Assembly (NCBI GenBank): GCA_910574455.1 | Contig: CAJSYZ010000004.1 | Coordinates: 5,094,599 to 5,158,598, forward strand | Length of the DNA stretch: 64,000 nucleotides | Source of the DNA: Trichaptum fuscoviolaceum | Taxonomy: Eukaryota > Basidiomycota > Agaricomycetes > Hymenochaetales > Trichaptaceae | Reading direction: 5' to 3' | Shown here: one piece after another, positions 46,357 through 59,500 of the stretch | Position numbering within the stretch: the stretch's first letter is position 1 | How the letters are laid out: the number at the start of each line of letters is the position of its first letter | Notes under the pieces: generated by a model | Databases searched by the model: none | The model's input: only the letters and a program-made list of their open reading frames with translations | Told to the model about the DNA's origin: nothing | Made by a program: the position numbers and the translations under genes

Positions 46357-49224
46357 CTATCGCCGATTGCGGTTCTCTCCTACTTGCTTTGGCACTGCAC
46401 CAGCAGCAGCTCCTCGCCTAATCTCTTCTTCATCCAAGCCAGCTTCCGCGAGGATCTTCTCTACCTCCATAAGCAGCGGCTTATACTCTGTGTATCTATC
46501 TTGTGCAAGCGCAAAGCCGTCGCGTCGGAGCATCTTGCCGCGGTTGTCGCTAGAGGAATGTGCTTTCCCAGCCCAGTATTCACCTAAAAGGACATGAGAA
46601 ATGGCAGGAATGCAAATGTTCTAGACTGGCGTACGGGATCGAGCATAGAACATTGCGAGTGTCTCTCCTGGGAGCGGTGTGCTGATGATATCCTCTGCGG
46701 AACGCGCCTCAGCGGCTTTGGCGTCGTTCGACGCGTCAAGGAGTGCTTGGGCCTTCTTGCGGAGCTCGGACTGTGCAGACTAGACTTAGAGGTATGACGG
46801 GATAGTGTGGAATGAAAAGTACCTCGTCTTCCTCTGCTTGCGCAATCAATTTTTGCTCTTCGACATCACCAACGTCCGCCGTCTTTTCCCTCTTCCCCTT
46901 CTTTGCCTTATCCATCTGCTCTCCATCTCCGTCTATTTCGTCCAGCTCATCATCATACTCATCGTCATCGTCATCTTCATCCTCCTCGTCATCGTCGTCT
47001 TCACTGCTTTCAATCAATTCGCCTTCCTTCGGCGGCTCTACATCGCATGGCTTGAGACACGTGAAACGGTCGAGTTTGTCCAGCGCGAGAGAGTAGAAGT
47101 CATCTAACGTATACTCTCGCGGGCCGAGTTCGAGGATTCCACCGTAACTGTTTCTCGTGTTATTAGAGGATGGTATCAGGACGAAAAGACGTACATGTAG
47201 AGCGTGTTGCGAAGGACAGCCAGCATGGAGTTATATCGCGCACGAGGGACAGTGAGAGAAGGATCGTCCGGATCAAACTCCGGATCGTCAGAGATGTGCG
47301 AGTATGCGGCAGTAGTTTGTTTCTGCGGTGCCGTAGCTGAGTCCTTTTTCTGCGATGGCAGTGAATAATCAGACGGTATAAGTCTGGCCGAAGGTAACTA
47401 CCTTTTGTTCTCCTGCAACTTCCAGCCCACCGTGATCCACAGTATCATCCTCGCCAGAAACATTGCTTTCTTCTTCCTCGTCTTGTGTCCACGCCTGCGT
47501 CTGAGTTTGAGCAGCAATTTGCTTCTTTTTCGAACTTCCTTGCTTCCCTTTCTTCTTCGGCTTTCGTAAAGAAAGCGATATCCATCGTCCATTGCCACCT
47601 ACTTGATACCCGTACCTGTAGTGTGATAATCAGGCTCGACTGCTGCGGAGCAAGAGCTATGGCTTCAACTAACATATCGTTATGGAACACACTCTCCAGG
47701 GTCTCTTCGTTCGTATCCTCGTCGGTAACCCCGCCAAACAGAACGCCCATGCCCTTCGAGCTCCAGAGGGCCATATTGCATCCTGACCGAATGGAAGGCG
47801 CGTAGCCGACTTTTTTTCGCTTCTCCCACTTCAGGATGAAAGGATGTTGATTCTTCGACGTCTTCGCAGGAGCGCTGACGGTATTCTCGGAAGTGTTCAA
47901 AGTTATTCTAGAGGAAATATTAAAGAAATTCATGATATGTTCATACGTAAGAGACATACCGGAGGAACCAAGTATCGTCCAGCATGACGCCAACTGGACG
48001 TTTCCCTTTTGCATATTCTTTGCAATAGCCGCCTGCATTGACAATTAGTCTGTTTGATTCCTACTGAGTTATCCGCTTACCATGCAAGACGATGCCCTCA
48101 ACTGTAGGAAGAAACGAAAAACCACTTCGGGGGCTAGTAAATGTCTCAGATGATTGGCGAAGTGATCTGTGAGTCACAGAATCACACTCACGACGGCTTT
48201 CTGTCGTTCTCGCGGAGTTCGTATTGTTTCCAATGATACTCCTGTGTGTCAAAGTACCATAGGTCGTTCAAGTAGTTCGCTATTTGATATTGTAGTCAAT
48301 GTGAGTATACGACATATAGTTGAGCCACCATACTTCGGATTCCAGGGTCATAGAAGCCACCAAAAAGGAAGATGTAGTGCTTCCACATCGCCATTCTAGC
48401 GTTGCAATCATAAGCGATGAACAAGGAACTGCGAGGAAGATACGTACCGACATCCACTTCGTGCACTTGGTCGGATTTTCGTGTCGATCCGATCCCATTG
48501 ATGAGACGTAACATCAAAGCACCAGAAGTCACGGTAGTGGTGAAATGAGTTCTGATGCAATGACGAGAATTCTCCGCCTGATTAAAGCTCATTCAGCATT
48601 CCTTTCGTCTGAAGCATGGATGCATACCGAAGAGGAAGAGCTTTCCGCCACCGGCTGGAGAGGCGACAGCAGCATGAGCAGAACGAGGGCCCGGGCAAGT
48701 CTTTGACACAAACTTTCGCCATTCATTCTATGCAAAAATCAGCTTCCATCGCAAGAGCCTCATAAGAAGCGAGCACACCTTCTCTGGAGTATAGCGATAT
48801 GCATCATTGTAGAAGTACTGGGAGGCATCAGCATCACACTGCGCGGCAAGGTTGAATGAGTGCTCACCGCTTTGCCATCCTCACTAAAGAACTCTCCACC
48901 TATGCACCACAGATAGTTTCCAGAAGGACATGCTGTGAGTGTTGCATTTGCCCGACGACTAGGAGGTCCGTCGACAATTTCTTCAGTGACTGTATGAGCT
49001 TCCTCCCATTCTCTCCGCATCTACTAAAGCCCACAGTCAGGTAAAGTCTCTGGATGTGTTTAATGTAGGCCAACATTTTCGAGGATCGTCTCTAAATCTT
49101 CTTCATCGTCATCCTTTTTTCCGACCTTCTTCTTCTCCTTCCTCTCGACCTTTTGGGCAGCCTTGGCCTTCTTCGCAGCTTTTGCAGCCGCCTTGTTCAC
49201 TTCAGTCAATTTTTTCTTAGCCAT
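46357..49224 (-). CDS. Kelch-repeat protein, KLHDC4/Kel3-like
   Basis: The start MAKKKLTEVNKAAAKAAKKA (49224) begins a Lys/Ala-rich N-terminus as in KLHDC4. Exon 1 is 49224-49075 and exon 2 is 49020-48868; about ten more exons follow with short introns. Kelch blades read YLWCIGGEFFSEDGKA, YFYNDAYRYTPEK, HYIFLFGGFYDP, PRSGFSFLP, GMGVLFGGVTDED and RNTLYIYGGILELGPREYTL. A Lys-rich linker and a long Asp/Glu run (about 46.93-47.02 kb) precede a conserved tail: ETLAMFYARS, EYWAGKAH and a basic C-terminus NRNRR. The blade order and acidic tail match KLHDC4 family proteins, whose molecular role is poorly known. The exact middle exon joins were not all worked out. Confidence 0.88.
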
Positions 49225-49569
49225 AGCAGAAGGTTTTCGACGTGCTGGATGGGAGCTAAGTATGTACTTGTTGCCCAGGTAGCAGCCACAACTTCTTAGC
49301 CCGGTCATAGCACTTACTAGTCACGCTGGGTTACTACTACTTGTATACTGTGACGCCAGTCACATTCGGATTTTAATAACAACTTAACTTTTGTTTACAC
49401 TTTTACATAAGGAAAAAGCATGAAAATTTTCTAGTGTGGGTGGATATGGTAAACCCTGAAGTCACTGCTATCATAACACCATCCGCCTCCTTGGATCACT
49501 TTCGTAGGCATACTGAGTCTTCTTGTTTGTCTATAGTAATATATTTAAGTTATCATCTTACTATTTAAC

Positions 49570-50825
49570 TTATATTCTTAGACTTACAAGTAGCTCAACA
49601 TAGTCGTCCCGACACCGTTCCGTTCCTTCTCCCGAGGTCGAAAATTCTATCTCACGTCGAGCACATTCTCGTTTGAAGTCATCGGAAATATCCTGGTTGA
49701 AGCCTTTAGTTGATGTTAGTTGAATTCCTTCTGACAGATGTTAGACTGAGAAGACTTACCCAAGAGTTTCAAATGTTTCAGGAAGGGAAACTTTCCATTC
49801 AAGAGCGACGCAGAAAACTCACGCGTAACGTCTCCTGTGGTGTTAACACCCACCAGATACTCTATGTTGGGAAATATGCGGGAAATGACTTGGAGAATTC
49901 CGCTGGAGAGCCTGCATTCCAATTTACGAAGAGTTGGCACTGGATCGGTAAAGATCCACTCGAATTTCGCGAAACACGATATAATGTATAATTCTTCCAA
50001 ACATGTTGACTCCCGACAGACATGGAGAATCTTCTCTGAATCTGCATTGCTCACGGCGATGCGCAGACGTCGAAGGTGTCTCAAGGGGCCCGACATGAGA
50101 GAAGAGGGATGACGGGTGAAGTTGCACCTTACAACTTCGAGCTCCTCAAGCACGTTGTCGAATTTGCGTTTATTATCCTGGAAAACAACACGAAGGTCTT
50201 TCAAGACAAGCTTCCTAAGCTGCGGAAGTGAACCTCCTGCGTAGTTGACCCACGGGATGGCGGGCGCATGCTTTTCGTATTCAAATGCCGATTGGCCTTT
50301 GTCCAACAATTGTACCGAGCCCTCCATATGCAGCTCCTCGATCGAGTTGTTCTTGGGTAAATTTTCCAAGCAGAGCAATGAGTGACTGACGAAACCGCGA
50401 CCGATGTTGATCCTTTTTAACGATGGAAGGTTGAGGAGAGTGTGGAATTGTCGCTGCAGTTTGGGATCCAGTACTTTTGATAGCTCTGGCGAATGAGCCG
50501 GGTAGATATTCAGGACTCGAACAAGGCCACGAAGGTTTTTTGTGACATCTTTATCCAGTGTAGCGACGAATCTCTCGATGCTCTCGATCGACGAAAAGTA
50601 TGGCTTCCGATAAAGTCGCTCGTTGGCCATGGCGCTCAACTCGTAAGAGGCAAGTGAAAGGCTTTTCAGAGAGGCTTGGTCGTGGTCGTCAAGCAGATCA
50701 AGTATATCAGGTATTAGACAGAATATGGGACGATAACTGCGTTCAAGTTCAACTTGAACTCGCTTAGGCTTTTTGTTACGCCTCTGTGAAACCATGGACT
50801 CCGTTCGGATGCGCTTGGTAGCCAT
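49570..50825 (-). CDS. F-box/LRR-like protein
   Basis: Two exons: 50825-49760 and 49703-49570, intron 56 bp, joined 1200 nt, 399 residues. The chosen start is MATKRIRTES; the frame is open upstream to 51026 but that part looks like 5' flank. Residues 30-70 (FCLIPDILDLLDDHDQASLK, then SLSLASYELSAMANERLYRK) have the layout of a basidiomycete F-box, followed by leucine-rich repeats such as LPQLRKLVLKDLRVV, LEELEVVRCNF and LRHLRRLRIAV. Such proteins usually act as SCF ubiquitin-ligase adaptors. The second exon adds GFNQDISDDFKRECARREIE. The F-box match is by pattern only. Tandem with the kelch gene. Confidence 0.8.
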
Positions 50826-51262
50826 AGCTTGTGGAGTGTTGAGTGATGTATTCCATGATGCACGCAAGTACCGGGAGCCTTTTAAGTACGAGGGATGTGG
50901 AACAGTGTGGTTTTGAAGTAGTTGTGGTTTGCAGTGTGTTTTGTGGTTTTCAACTGACTTCAATGAAATCGAGCTAGTCAACCAGTCGGAGTCCTTACCA
51001 ACCACTTTCCCAATTAGTATACACAATAGACCAAGTTCCTCAACAATTGGGGTGTGCGAAACTACCTAACTAGCCCCTTACCCTACCTTTTCGGTTGAAC
51101 TTTGGCCCTCCATGAAGGCAGCGTGATGTCGATAGTTATTCGGCGGAGTAAACATGAGTAACTGACCGGCCCTAAACTGAACCTTAATCTTGTTTGCTTG
51201 GACATCTGATGATGATGAGAGTGAAAGGTATTTAGTTAGATTGAACTCATGTTTCCAATAAA

Positions 51263-52004
51263 CTACATTGAGCTCTTTCTACTGCTTTCATTCGTCATGA
51301 AGCTACCACGAACCTGCAATATCATTATGTACATGTCTGGATTGCTACATATGCATGTACATATGTAGTAGTACTACTTATCGTGGACCTTATTCTTATT
51401 CATGGCTCATACCGTGACGGGGACTGCAACTTTTAGATACCCTTCAGATACATTACCATTCATCAGTTTATAAGGTTCTTTGCCGGGAAAGCGGCACGCT
51501 ACTTCTGGACAATCACATTTGATGAGTTGATCGGGAAACCCATAAGCTAACAATATTAATGAACGAGAACTGAATAGACCTCGGGCGCATCAATCAAGAC
51601 TCAATTTCATTTCGTTTGTGAGTGTTACTACTAGTATAGCAAGTGGAGACACCCACATCAGGTCTAGTGGGTGATCTAGTTCTCTCAGCTACTTTGAGTC
51701 CCTGACGATCAGCGCTTTGCCGGATCCGTCAATTGCAATAAATACGCGCGTAAACGGAAGTCGATAGATAGCTGGTCTTCAGCTCTTTTTTGTACGCTTA
51801 CAATGAAGGGTGATGACAGTATAGTCCCTTTTACAGGGATTCTCTTTATCTCAGTGGAATACAATTGATTTACTCACAATCAATTATGTCTGATGCGCCC
51901 GCATAATCGCTTCTGAGATACTCGATATTCCTTGGGTATGCTACCACGCTCCTTATATCGGAACGGTAGTTGTCTATATCCGATGCATCGTTAGGTTCGC
52001 TCAT
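51263..52004 (-). CDS. Probable small multi-exon gene, function unknown
   Basis: ATG 52004 opens MSEPNDASDIDNYRSDIRS and runs to a GTGAGT donor (~51879). A second exon reads IYRLPFTRVFIAIDGSGKAL then IVRDSK. A later exon (about 51557-51411) reads YGFPDQLIKCDCPEVACRFP then GKEPYKLMNGNV and VAVPVTV. A last piece after a TTGCAG acceptor gives VRGSFMTNESSRKSSM then TAG at 51263. Codon-like composition and good splice sites suggest a real gene, but one internal junction (between about 51680 and 51557) could not be resolved. I do not recognise the family. Confidence 0.4.
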
Positions 52005-53186
52005 TTTCTAGTGTAAATGATGAGCCATTAGCTTAAAAAAGTAGCAACTTGTCAGTTTTTTCACTGATACGGGAACCTTCCAAGACTTTTGCATGCTCAC
52101 GATGACACGGAGCCCGATACAGTAACGTTAAGCTGTCCGACTATGAGTCTAGGGTCTACTATAATAATAGTTCCATCATGAGGACGTGAGCAAAGTCAAC
52201 ACTCAATGTATGCAGATTTAATGTACATCAGAGATTTGGGCTGTCCTGAGCTTCCACTATCTATTGTCGAGAAGGCTTAGCTGGGTGAACAATGTTGAGA
52301 AGCACGATATTTCGTAAGCTCGTGTGTTTGATGGGTGACGAGTATAGGTAATCAACGAGATTTCTTGCATTGCATGTGCTTGATGGGCCATGTAAAGCGA
52401 ATAGAAAACCTTATATATAGCCACAGTCATTTAGCAAAGCTCATGTAATGTGATGCATCAGTTGTTGCGCGCTCATAGCGCTCATATTCTGGAGACATCA
52501 GACGGGTTATATCGGGGTCAATGCAGCCGTCTCATACGAGACCAAACACAGTCAATAGGAGCACAACCGTTTTTGCAATCGAGTAGGTATGAGTAGTTAC
52601 CGACGAAGCTGGACGACGAATAGATGTCAAACAGTATAGGACGCAATATGCATCAAGACGGTCTCCCCCGCATATTGCTGAGCTATTTGCCACTGGGCAC
52701 CGCCACTGACTGTAACAAGTGATAGAGAAGACCGCGAAGCCTTGTTCTCGAGGCATGCGGGATGATATCTACGGTCCATAGTGAATGCGGCGTAGTCACG
52801 AGGTGATAAAGTCGACTGTCTTTCATCACACACCGGCGAAGTAGTCGCCTTCACCGCGGAATCACTTACAGCGAGAGCTTCAGATCATGCGTCGAAGCTA
52901 AAGGAGAGGTTGATGGAGCAGATGGCTTCACGTTTGATAACCGGACCTCTTCTCTGCCATGCTCAATTCACAGCATTCAGAACTCCGCAGTGATGTACCT
53001 AAACATTGATAAGCCGAATTCCATACTTGAACAAGTTAGATTAATGTATTCCGGAAGACCCCAGGACGAACTTCCGTGGCAGACACAATCCACATTAGTG
53101 ATGTGAATAGAGATAAATAAACAGGAATCATGCACAGAAAGAAACACTTCGGCAAGAATTAGAGCGTGAGATCAATGCACGCCATA
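52005..53186. other. Intergenic, no recognised gene
   Basis: A 75-codon minus-strand frame at 52627-52854 is present but unrecognised; otherwise nothing is supported. Confidence 0.4.
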
Positions 53187-53597
53187 CTAGTAGTAAATGG
53201 AGACTCGAGGGACAGACCGGAATCTTGGATCTACATTGAAGTTGCTGATGGAAGACTGTTTATGATAGCAGATCGTGCTTCGAGTGACATTGTTTGCATC
53301 AGTGATGTTGCTCAATAATTTCAGTAGTCGGTATCTAGTAGATTCTAGTATAATAGATGTTTGTGAAGTTCTAGAAGTTGTATGTTGTGAGCCCGAGGTA
53401 TCAGTAAGTTCGTTGGGTGTCGTAACCCGAGAATACCTCCGTGAGCAAGCTTTTGCATTAGGGGCTTTCAGATATGCGACCCATACCGTGAACGTGGGGC
53501 AGTGTTCAGCCAGACAATAGTCTGAAGTGGCGTTTACCCCGTTACTGGATACAATGAACTTGCGGCAGCGTTGTTCTGATTTGGAGGGCATCGGCAC
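53187..53597 (-). CDS. Hypothetical ORF
   Basis: A 136-codon frame contains NATSDYCLAEHCPTFTVWVA and Ser/Thr-rich sequence. A TTTTTAG acceptor-like site lies just upstream (~53622), so it could be an internal or terminal exon. It has no recognised domain and no supporting context. It may be a lineage-specific gene or chance. Confidence 0.2.
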   Translation of the reverse strand: MPMPSKSEQRCRKFIVSSNGVNATSDYCLAEHCPTFTVWVAYLKAPNAKACSRRYSRVTTPNELTDTSGSQHTTSRTSQTSIILESTRYRLLKLLSNITDANNVTRSTICYHKQSSISNFNVDPRFRSVPRVSIYY

Positions 53598-53599
53598 AA

Positions 53600-56500
53600 A
53601 CTGTACTCATGCCATTCTAAAAATACTCGCGTCAGTCATACACGCTATTCCCATCTCAAGTACTGAACAAAAAGCTAGGACACCACCTTTAATGTAAGCC
53701 AGAGCTTGAAAGTATGCATCTAAAGTGAATCTAAACGAAGGCATCGAGTCTTCGGACGAGGTATTGAGTTTCAAACGGCCGGGGGGATGGTCCAGGATGG
53801 CCGCGGAGTGTTTGGTGGTGTCTTAAGGCACAAATGTACAGTCGAAAGGACGCTGACACGCGCTGCGACAAGACTCAATAGGAGACATTAAGGCGGCTGC
53901 CGGCAGGGACAACGGGAAGTGAAAGCCTTACCTTCGCCGCCCATAACCATTTTCCGATTTTTCAACATCTCATCAGTTAGTCGGCTCAACTATTATGCTC
54001 ACCGGCGTAATGTAGAAAGACTCGGAAACACATTTAGCGTACGGTCCTTGAGTGCCAGTGCGACGGCTTGCCTGCCGAAGAGCATCTGTATAGCTAAATA
54101 ACGGTGTTTAGACTTATCCGTCTCATTCACTCGCCTCGCAGACACCGATCAAACGTACTGATCATTCATGCTACAAACCGCAAAAGATCTGGATATCACA
54201 AAAGGTATTGTTAGTTATCCAAAGATCATAAAATGGAATTATGCACAGCATATGTATGCGCTATATCTTCCGTTAACAGCCAGCGTTCGGCGTTGCATGG
54301 AGAGAACAAGATGCACGGAAAGTTCGAGAAATCGGGATTTTCTTCGGAATATTCTGCGGAAATGTGTGACATTTCAGGTCACCAGAATCTGTCCTTGGAC
54401 ATCGTACGTATCCCTATATCGAGTATATCGAGGAATTTTGAGAATGCTACACCGGGCCTATCGCCTCATTTGAAACTGCTTCTTACCTTCCATAGACTAA
54501 AATGTACGCAGCGGCATCCTACACACCCTCCGCCGCAGCTCGAGGTCGTCGATTCTAGATGTAGTACTTCTACATCAAAGCTACCACTCCTATGTGAGAA
54601 GATAGAAGGCGTGGGTCTGGGGCCTGTTCTTCAGCCGCGTCCATTTGGGCAGTCTTCTCGTGAGGCCTCTCGTCCTGCATGTAAAGGCCCAGCGGGCAAA
54701 TATCAACCTCTTTGCTTCGTTTTTCGAGCTAAATGCACACCCGTCTGAGGACGCATCAGAACGATCAGATTGGACTATTATCTCGCGCTGGGGAAGGGCT
54801 GGGAAGCAGGTGAGCAGGCTCAAAAGGCAACGCAGCGCAGACCCGATCATGTTTCTAAAACACGGACCATCACTCTGTGAATAATCGACAAGGAAAATCT
54901 GCAGGCAGAAAGCAGCTTTCTTCTTGAATTCTGATCCCGCCTTCGGAAGAAGAAGCTCGACTTAGCAACCATGTGTGTTTGGGCTTCCGTAGATTCCAAC
55001 ACGAGCCCGACGACGATCCTAAGAAGTGATACCAGAGTCCTTGGCATCTCAGTCGATGATGGGTTCAGAGAGATACGACCCCTTGTGCTAGATGGTTCCT
55101 ACCACGAAGTTCGAGTTGATGATGGACTCAGTGATATGTTTCTCGCAATCGAGATGGACGCCGGAAAGATCCAGATATAAACTTCCACAGGACGTTCTCG
55201 TTCCGAAGTAGCCGCAAGGACGAAAGAGGAAGAGAGGAGGGGGTGCAGTATGACCAGACACCAGACCATAGGCCACGCGCGCCAGTCCTCCGCTTGAGTC
55301 TAGAAATGCAGTCCAAGGCTCCTTGTTCCTTCGGCCATAGTTGGCGCATGATGGCGCAGCCAGCGAAGAATGTTGAGATATCGGAGGATGTCGTACATAG
55401 CCAGAATTGATGTCTAAAGTCTACACGCGCTTCGCGGCGCGCTCTCCTATTGGAGAATGCAATGTATCGTGTATCAAGTATCATGTATAAGTGATCCACG
55501 ACCGCCCATGCCGGATACGTGACATGGGCCATATGATGTCAACCATAGAAGTGTTCGTCGTAGAACTCGACGGACGGCAGAGCTCCTGCTCATCTTCTCA
55601 GAGAAACAGCGGCTGATCGGACAACGCTGCTATGGACCGCCGACCTGGTGCCGGACTCTCCGGCCTCCAGCAATCAGATTGACTCAGCGTCAGACTCCTT
55701 TCCTGCCGTCGAGCACCACGCACTCAGAGAAAGGGGAGATCAGGAGATCAGGAGATCAAGAGACGCAAGCCAGTGGGGCAACGACGGGGGAATGGGTCGG
55801 TCGGTGGCCATGGTGTGCTTGCTCACGAGGATTTCACATTCGTCGGAGACGATCACGTCGCAAGAGGGGTGGGGTGGGCCAGCAGTGGCCGACGTGGTCT
55901 TGAACTCCAGGCGACACGACAGTCAGAGCATGTCAGGGAACCATGATCAGGACGGAATCTTTTACGGCATAGATAGTAGCACAGTTATCGCGAACCCCGT
56001 TTAGCCCTTGTCCTCTGCAGTAGAATACACAGGTCATATGGGGCACCAAACCGACCCCAGCTCGGTAGTGTATGCTCAGCCTATCCTCATTAATCGTTAA
56101 TAAGATTGAATTAAATTAACGACGACAGCAAAAGCACCAGTCACCACTTACCATAGTGTTTCGAGAACAGGACGGCCGGAAGTTCTTCTCCATGGTTCAG
56201 GAGGCAGTCGCACATGAAAAAACGCCTTCATGCGACGAGAAGGCTCGTTATTGAGCTATAATTACGCGTGACACGCTTGACATGAGAGCGAAAGGTCAGA
56301 GAACGTCCACAAACAAGGGACACGCCGCGACGGGATCTGTTGACGGCCAGGTCTACTGGTACACATCTCCCCACCACACCAAGGTGTAAGGAGTCGGAAA
56401 AGAGAGTTCTCAACGGATGGGATGGACAGAGGGGGTTAACCCCAGATTAGCAACTCGAAGCGCATCAGTGGGTGCAGGAGAGCACACACAACAAAGTGAT

Positions 56501-59500
56501 AGGTCCAGACACGCCATCAAGCCGCAGAGATGCGTCTATTGCGCACAGGGACACAGATCAGCACGAAAAAAAGCGGTACCCTGAACGGCGTACGCTCCAT
56601 TTCGCGCCCAGGACGCAGTTTGTGATGATGAATACCTCTGCTGCTTCTAGCTTCCAACTTTCCTCCCCAGACACCACTGTGTCTCGATTAAGACGGGTTA
56701 TAGGGGAGCGAAGGCCTGACCTTGCCTGACGCATGAACTGGACGCATCTTCCTCGGAGTCAGTTACAGCCGGTAATTAGACTAGACCTTGCTAAATCCTT
56801 TAATCTCTTGCGGCCAGCTGTTGCGCACGTGGGGCCAGCCGGTCGAAGATATATGATATCCTCAATTACGGACACAGCCTCCACCGATAACATTAGAGTT
56901 TCCGATAAGTCTTCTAAGACACAAGGGAGCGATGGTCTGCTGTAGTGGCGACTGATGCGCTCCGGGGAGGCTTCCATTCTTTCACCAGATGTCCGACCTC
57001 GGGGATCCAGTCCGGTGGACGATAGCGGCCAATCATGACCACCTCGAGGCATCGAACGACATTGTTCAATCTGTTGGGAGCGTCCGATCTTTCTTCTGCA
57101 GTTCATTGCCCATACATGGAGCAGGATGCGCGGCAACTTGTATCAGAGGCGATGAGATATCGCCTGAGGATGTTATAGCATCCACATTGCGCCCGAGAAG
57201 CTGCAGATGATGAGGAAGATCGTAGAAGAGAAGCCAGCAAGAGACAGACCATCAACAAGGTTCCCGCACGCTAAAGGAAGTAAGATTAGGCCTCGAGAGC
57301 GGGATATGTTGAGCAACAGGAGCAACAGCCCCGTCAGGTCGTCAAACCGATCATCATCATGGTTCATATCGTCGAAATCCCATCATGATACCATTTAGTC
57401 GATCAAGACACAGATATCGCCTTTTGTTCAGGTCGTCAAAGGAAGACGAGTCCAGTCCTGTACAGGTCTGGTGGGATCGGCTACATTCGTTGAGTGGAGA
57501 ACGAGACTGCGGTCGGTGTGTTGATAAAGGAGAGAAAATGTAGCCTCAAACACTTCACTTGCGACGCTGGCGTAGAAGTAAATCTTTCTCCAGTAATTGC
57601 ATATCTCTTCAAGAAATCCGGTCTTTCTTCACCGACTACAGATCAAAAGCGTGCGAGCTACCGGTAGAAACCGAACATCCACCGTTCCGCGGAATCTGCA
57701 AGCTGATGTCTAAGACGAATACGGTGCCCGTCCTTCCCAAAGATCGAAAGCCCCGAACACGGCGATCTGAGACGTAATCCGTAGCCACCAAGAGCTCCTG
57801 ATGCTGATTGCATATCCGAATGCCCAGACTCAGACATCTGCACGGCTCTCATCAGTTGGTCAAGCGAACGGAACCGTGGCAGTGCCGATTCGAAGTTAGG
57901 GAAGGTCGATGGAAGATCATGTAGTTGAGTGGGCCTTTGGGGAAGCGTCGACTCGGATGATCTAACCTTGCTCTGCTTTGTCTCGAATGAGGGGACGGTG
58001 GTGATACACCGTATAGCCATATCCGTGTCCTTGTCCTTGTCTGAACCCATGCCCACGGGCGTTGTCTTCGATCTTCGACCATATCGCAGCCATCGTGTAC
58101 ATCTTGCATCTTGCATCGCACATTACACTTCTCCTACACGCACCACACTGCCCTCGGCGTCCAATATCCAGTCCGAGTCCATCGAAGCAGCACATATCCT
58201 CTCCAACAACATTCAAAGCATCACGGCGTCTGTCGGGCACGGCGACGAGAGGAGAGCTCCTGACGACCAATTGTGACCGAAGACCCGCAGGCGATCATAC
58301 GCGTTATCTTGCGCGCTGGATTGATTGCACATAAAAGGCGAATGGGAGTGTACGGCGATGTATTGCATGAGCGGAGGAAGCAAAAGAAGGGAAAGACACT
58401 CGACCGTCGGACAGCGGAGTTGGGAAATCAAAGTCTCCGCGGCGCCTTTCGGAGTTTCAAAGTTCACTCAGGCTCTCTGCATTGCATTCAAGTTGTAACA
58501 ATTGCTGCACCGCACCTCAACGTTCTCCTTTCGGACACTCTACCCTCCTGTGCGCAAAGTTCAGCTTCACAGAACCACGTCGCAGCTAGGGATAACCAGT
58601 ACACCCTATGCCAGATTAGCAGCTCCTTCTCCGTCTTCGCCGCTCTAAATTATTCCCCACCAGCCATCAGATGCGGGCACGCTCTCACACTATAGTTTCT
58701 TTCCCAGAAGTCTTTCCATTGATAGCCGTCATGATAAGGAATCGATGCCATCTGGCCGGCGCTGAACCTCCAGGCTCTGTGCAGCAACACGATGCACGGA
58801 GGCCCGCTCAAGCGCCTCTGCAGGGGCATTGCGTGCCACAGAGCACTGACTAGAATGCTACGTACGTACACCTCATCCTAACTAAGGCTGTCCCGTGGAT
58901 ACTTTGGACTACTGCACTCTGCGCATTGTACGAATGCAGCTCACTCTGCAGCGTGCTAGTGGTGTATGACGTTCTTCCTCCGCTGTCCTCGGCACCTTTG
59001 TTAATCGAAAAGCAAATACGCAGTTTTTTCTATCTTTCTTCTCCTTGGGTTCTGCTGCTGCGCGCAATGCGCCAGTGTACCCATGTGGACCTCTGTGACA
59101 CAGCTGCAGCTCGACACGTCGCGAGTAGTACTCAAGATGCTTGTTTAGCTGCATGGGCGATATGAGCTTGGGAGTACTCTCTTTTCGATTTCCTTCATCC
59201 TTCCTTTCGAAGATCCAAGCTGGATGTCATTGAGACGCCTCTTTTACACCGCATCAAAACATCAAACATGACGTCTCACAAAAGCAGGGTCTCGTCCAAT
59301 TAGACCACAGCACCCTAATACGAGGTCCAAGAGAAGTCCTCGGCAAATGCATCCGTGGCCCCGTCGACACAAGAGCATTAATTACATGCCAGCCTTTCTA
59401 GGGATCATCTCAGGTTAGAAGTCGCCCAATTCAATCAGTGCATCCATCACACACTGATATGATTGCAGTTCCATCACACTGTGCCGCGGGAAGGACGCCA

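Noticed and set aside
54233..54748. 171-codon plus-strand frame
   Set aside because: No recognisable domain, no splice context, and mixed composition with overlapping antisense frames of similar quality.
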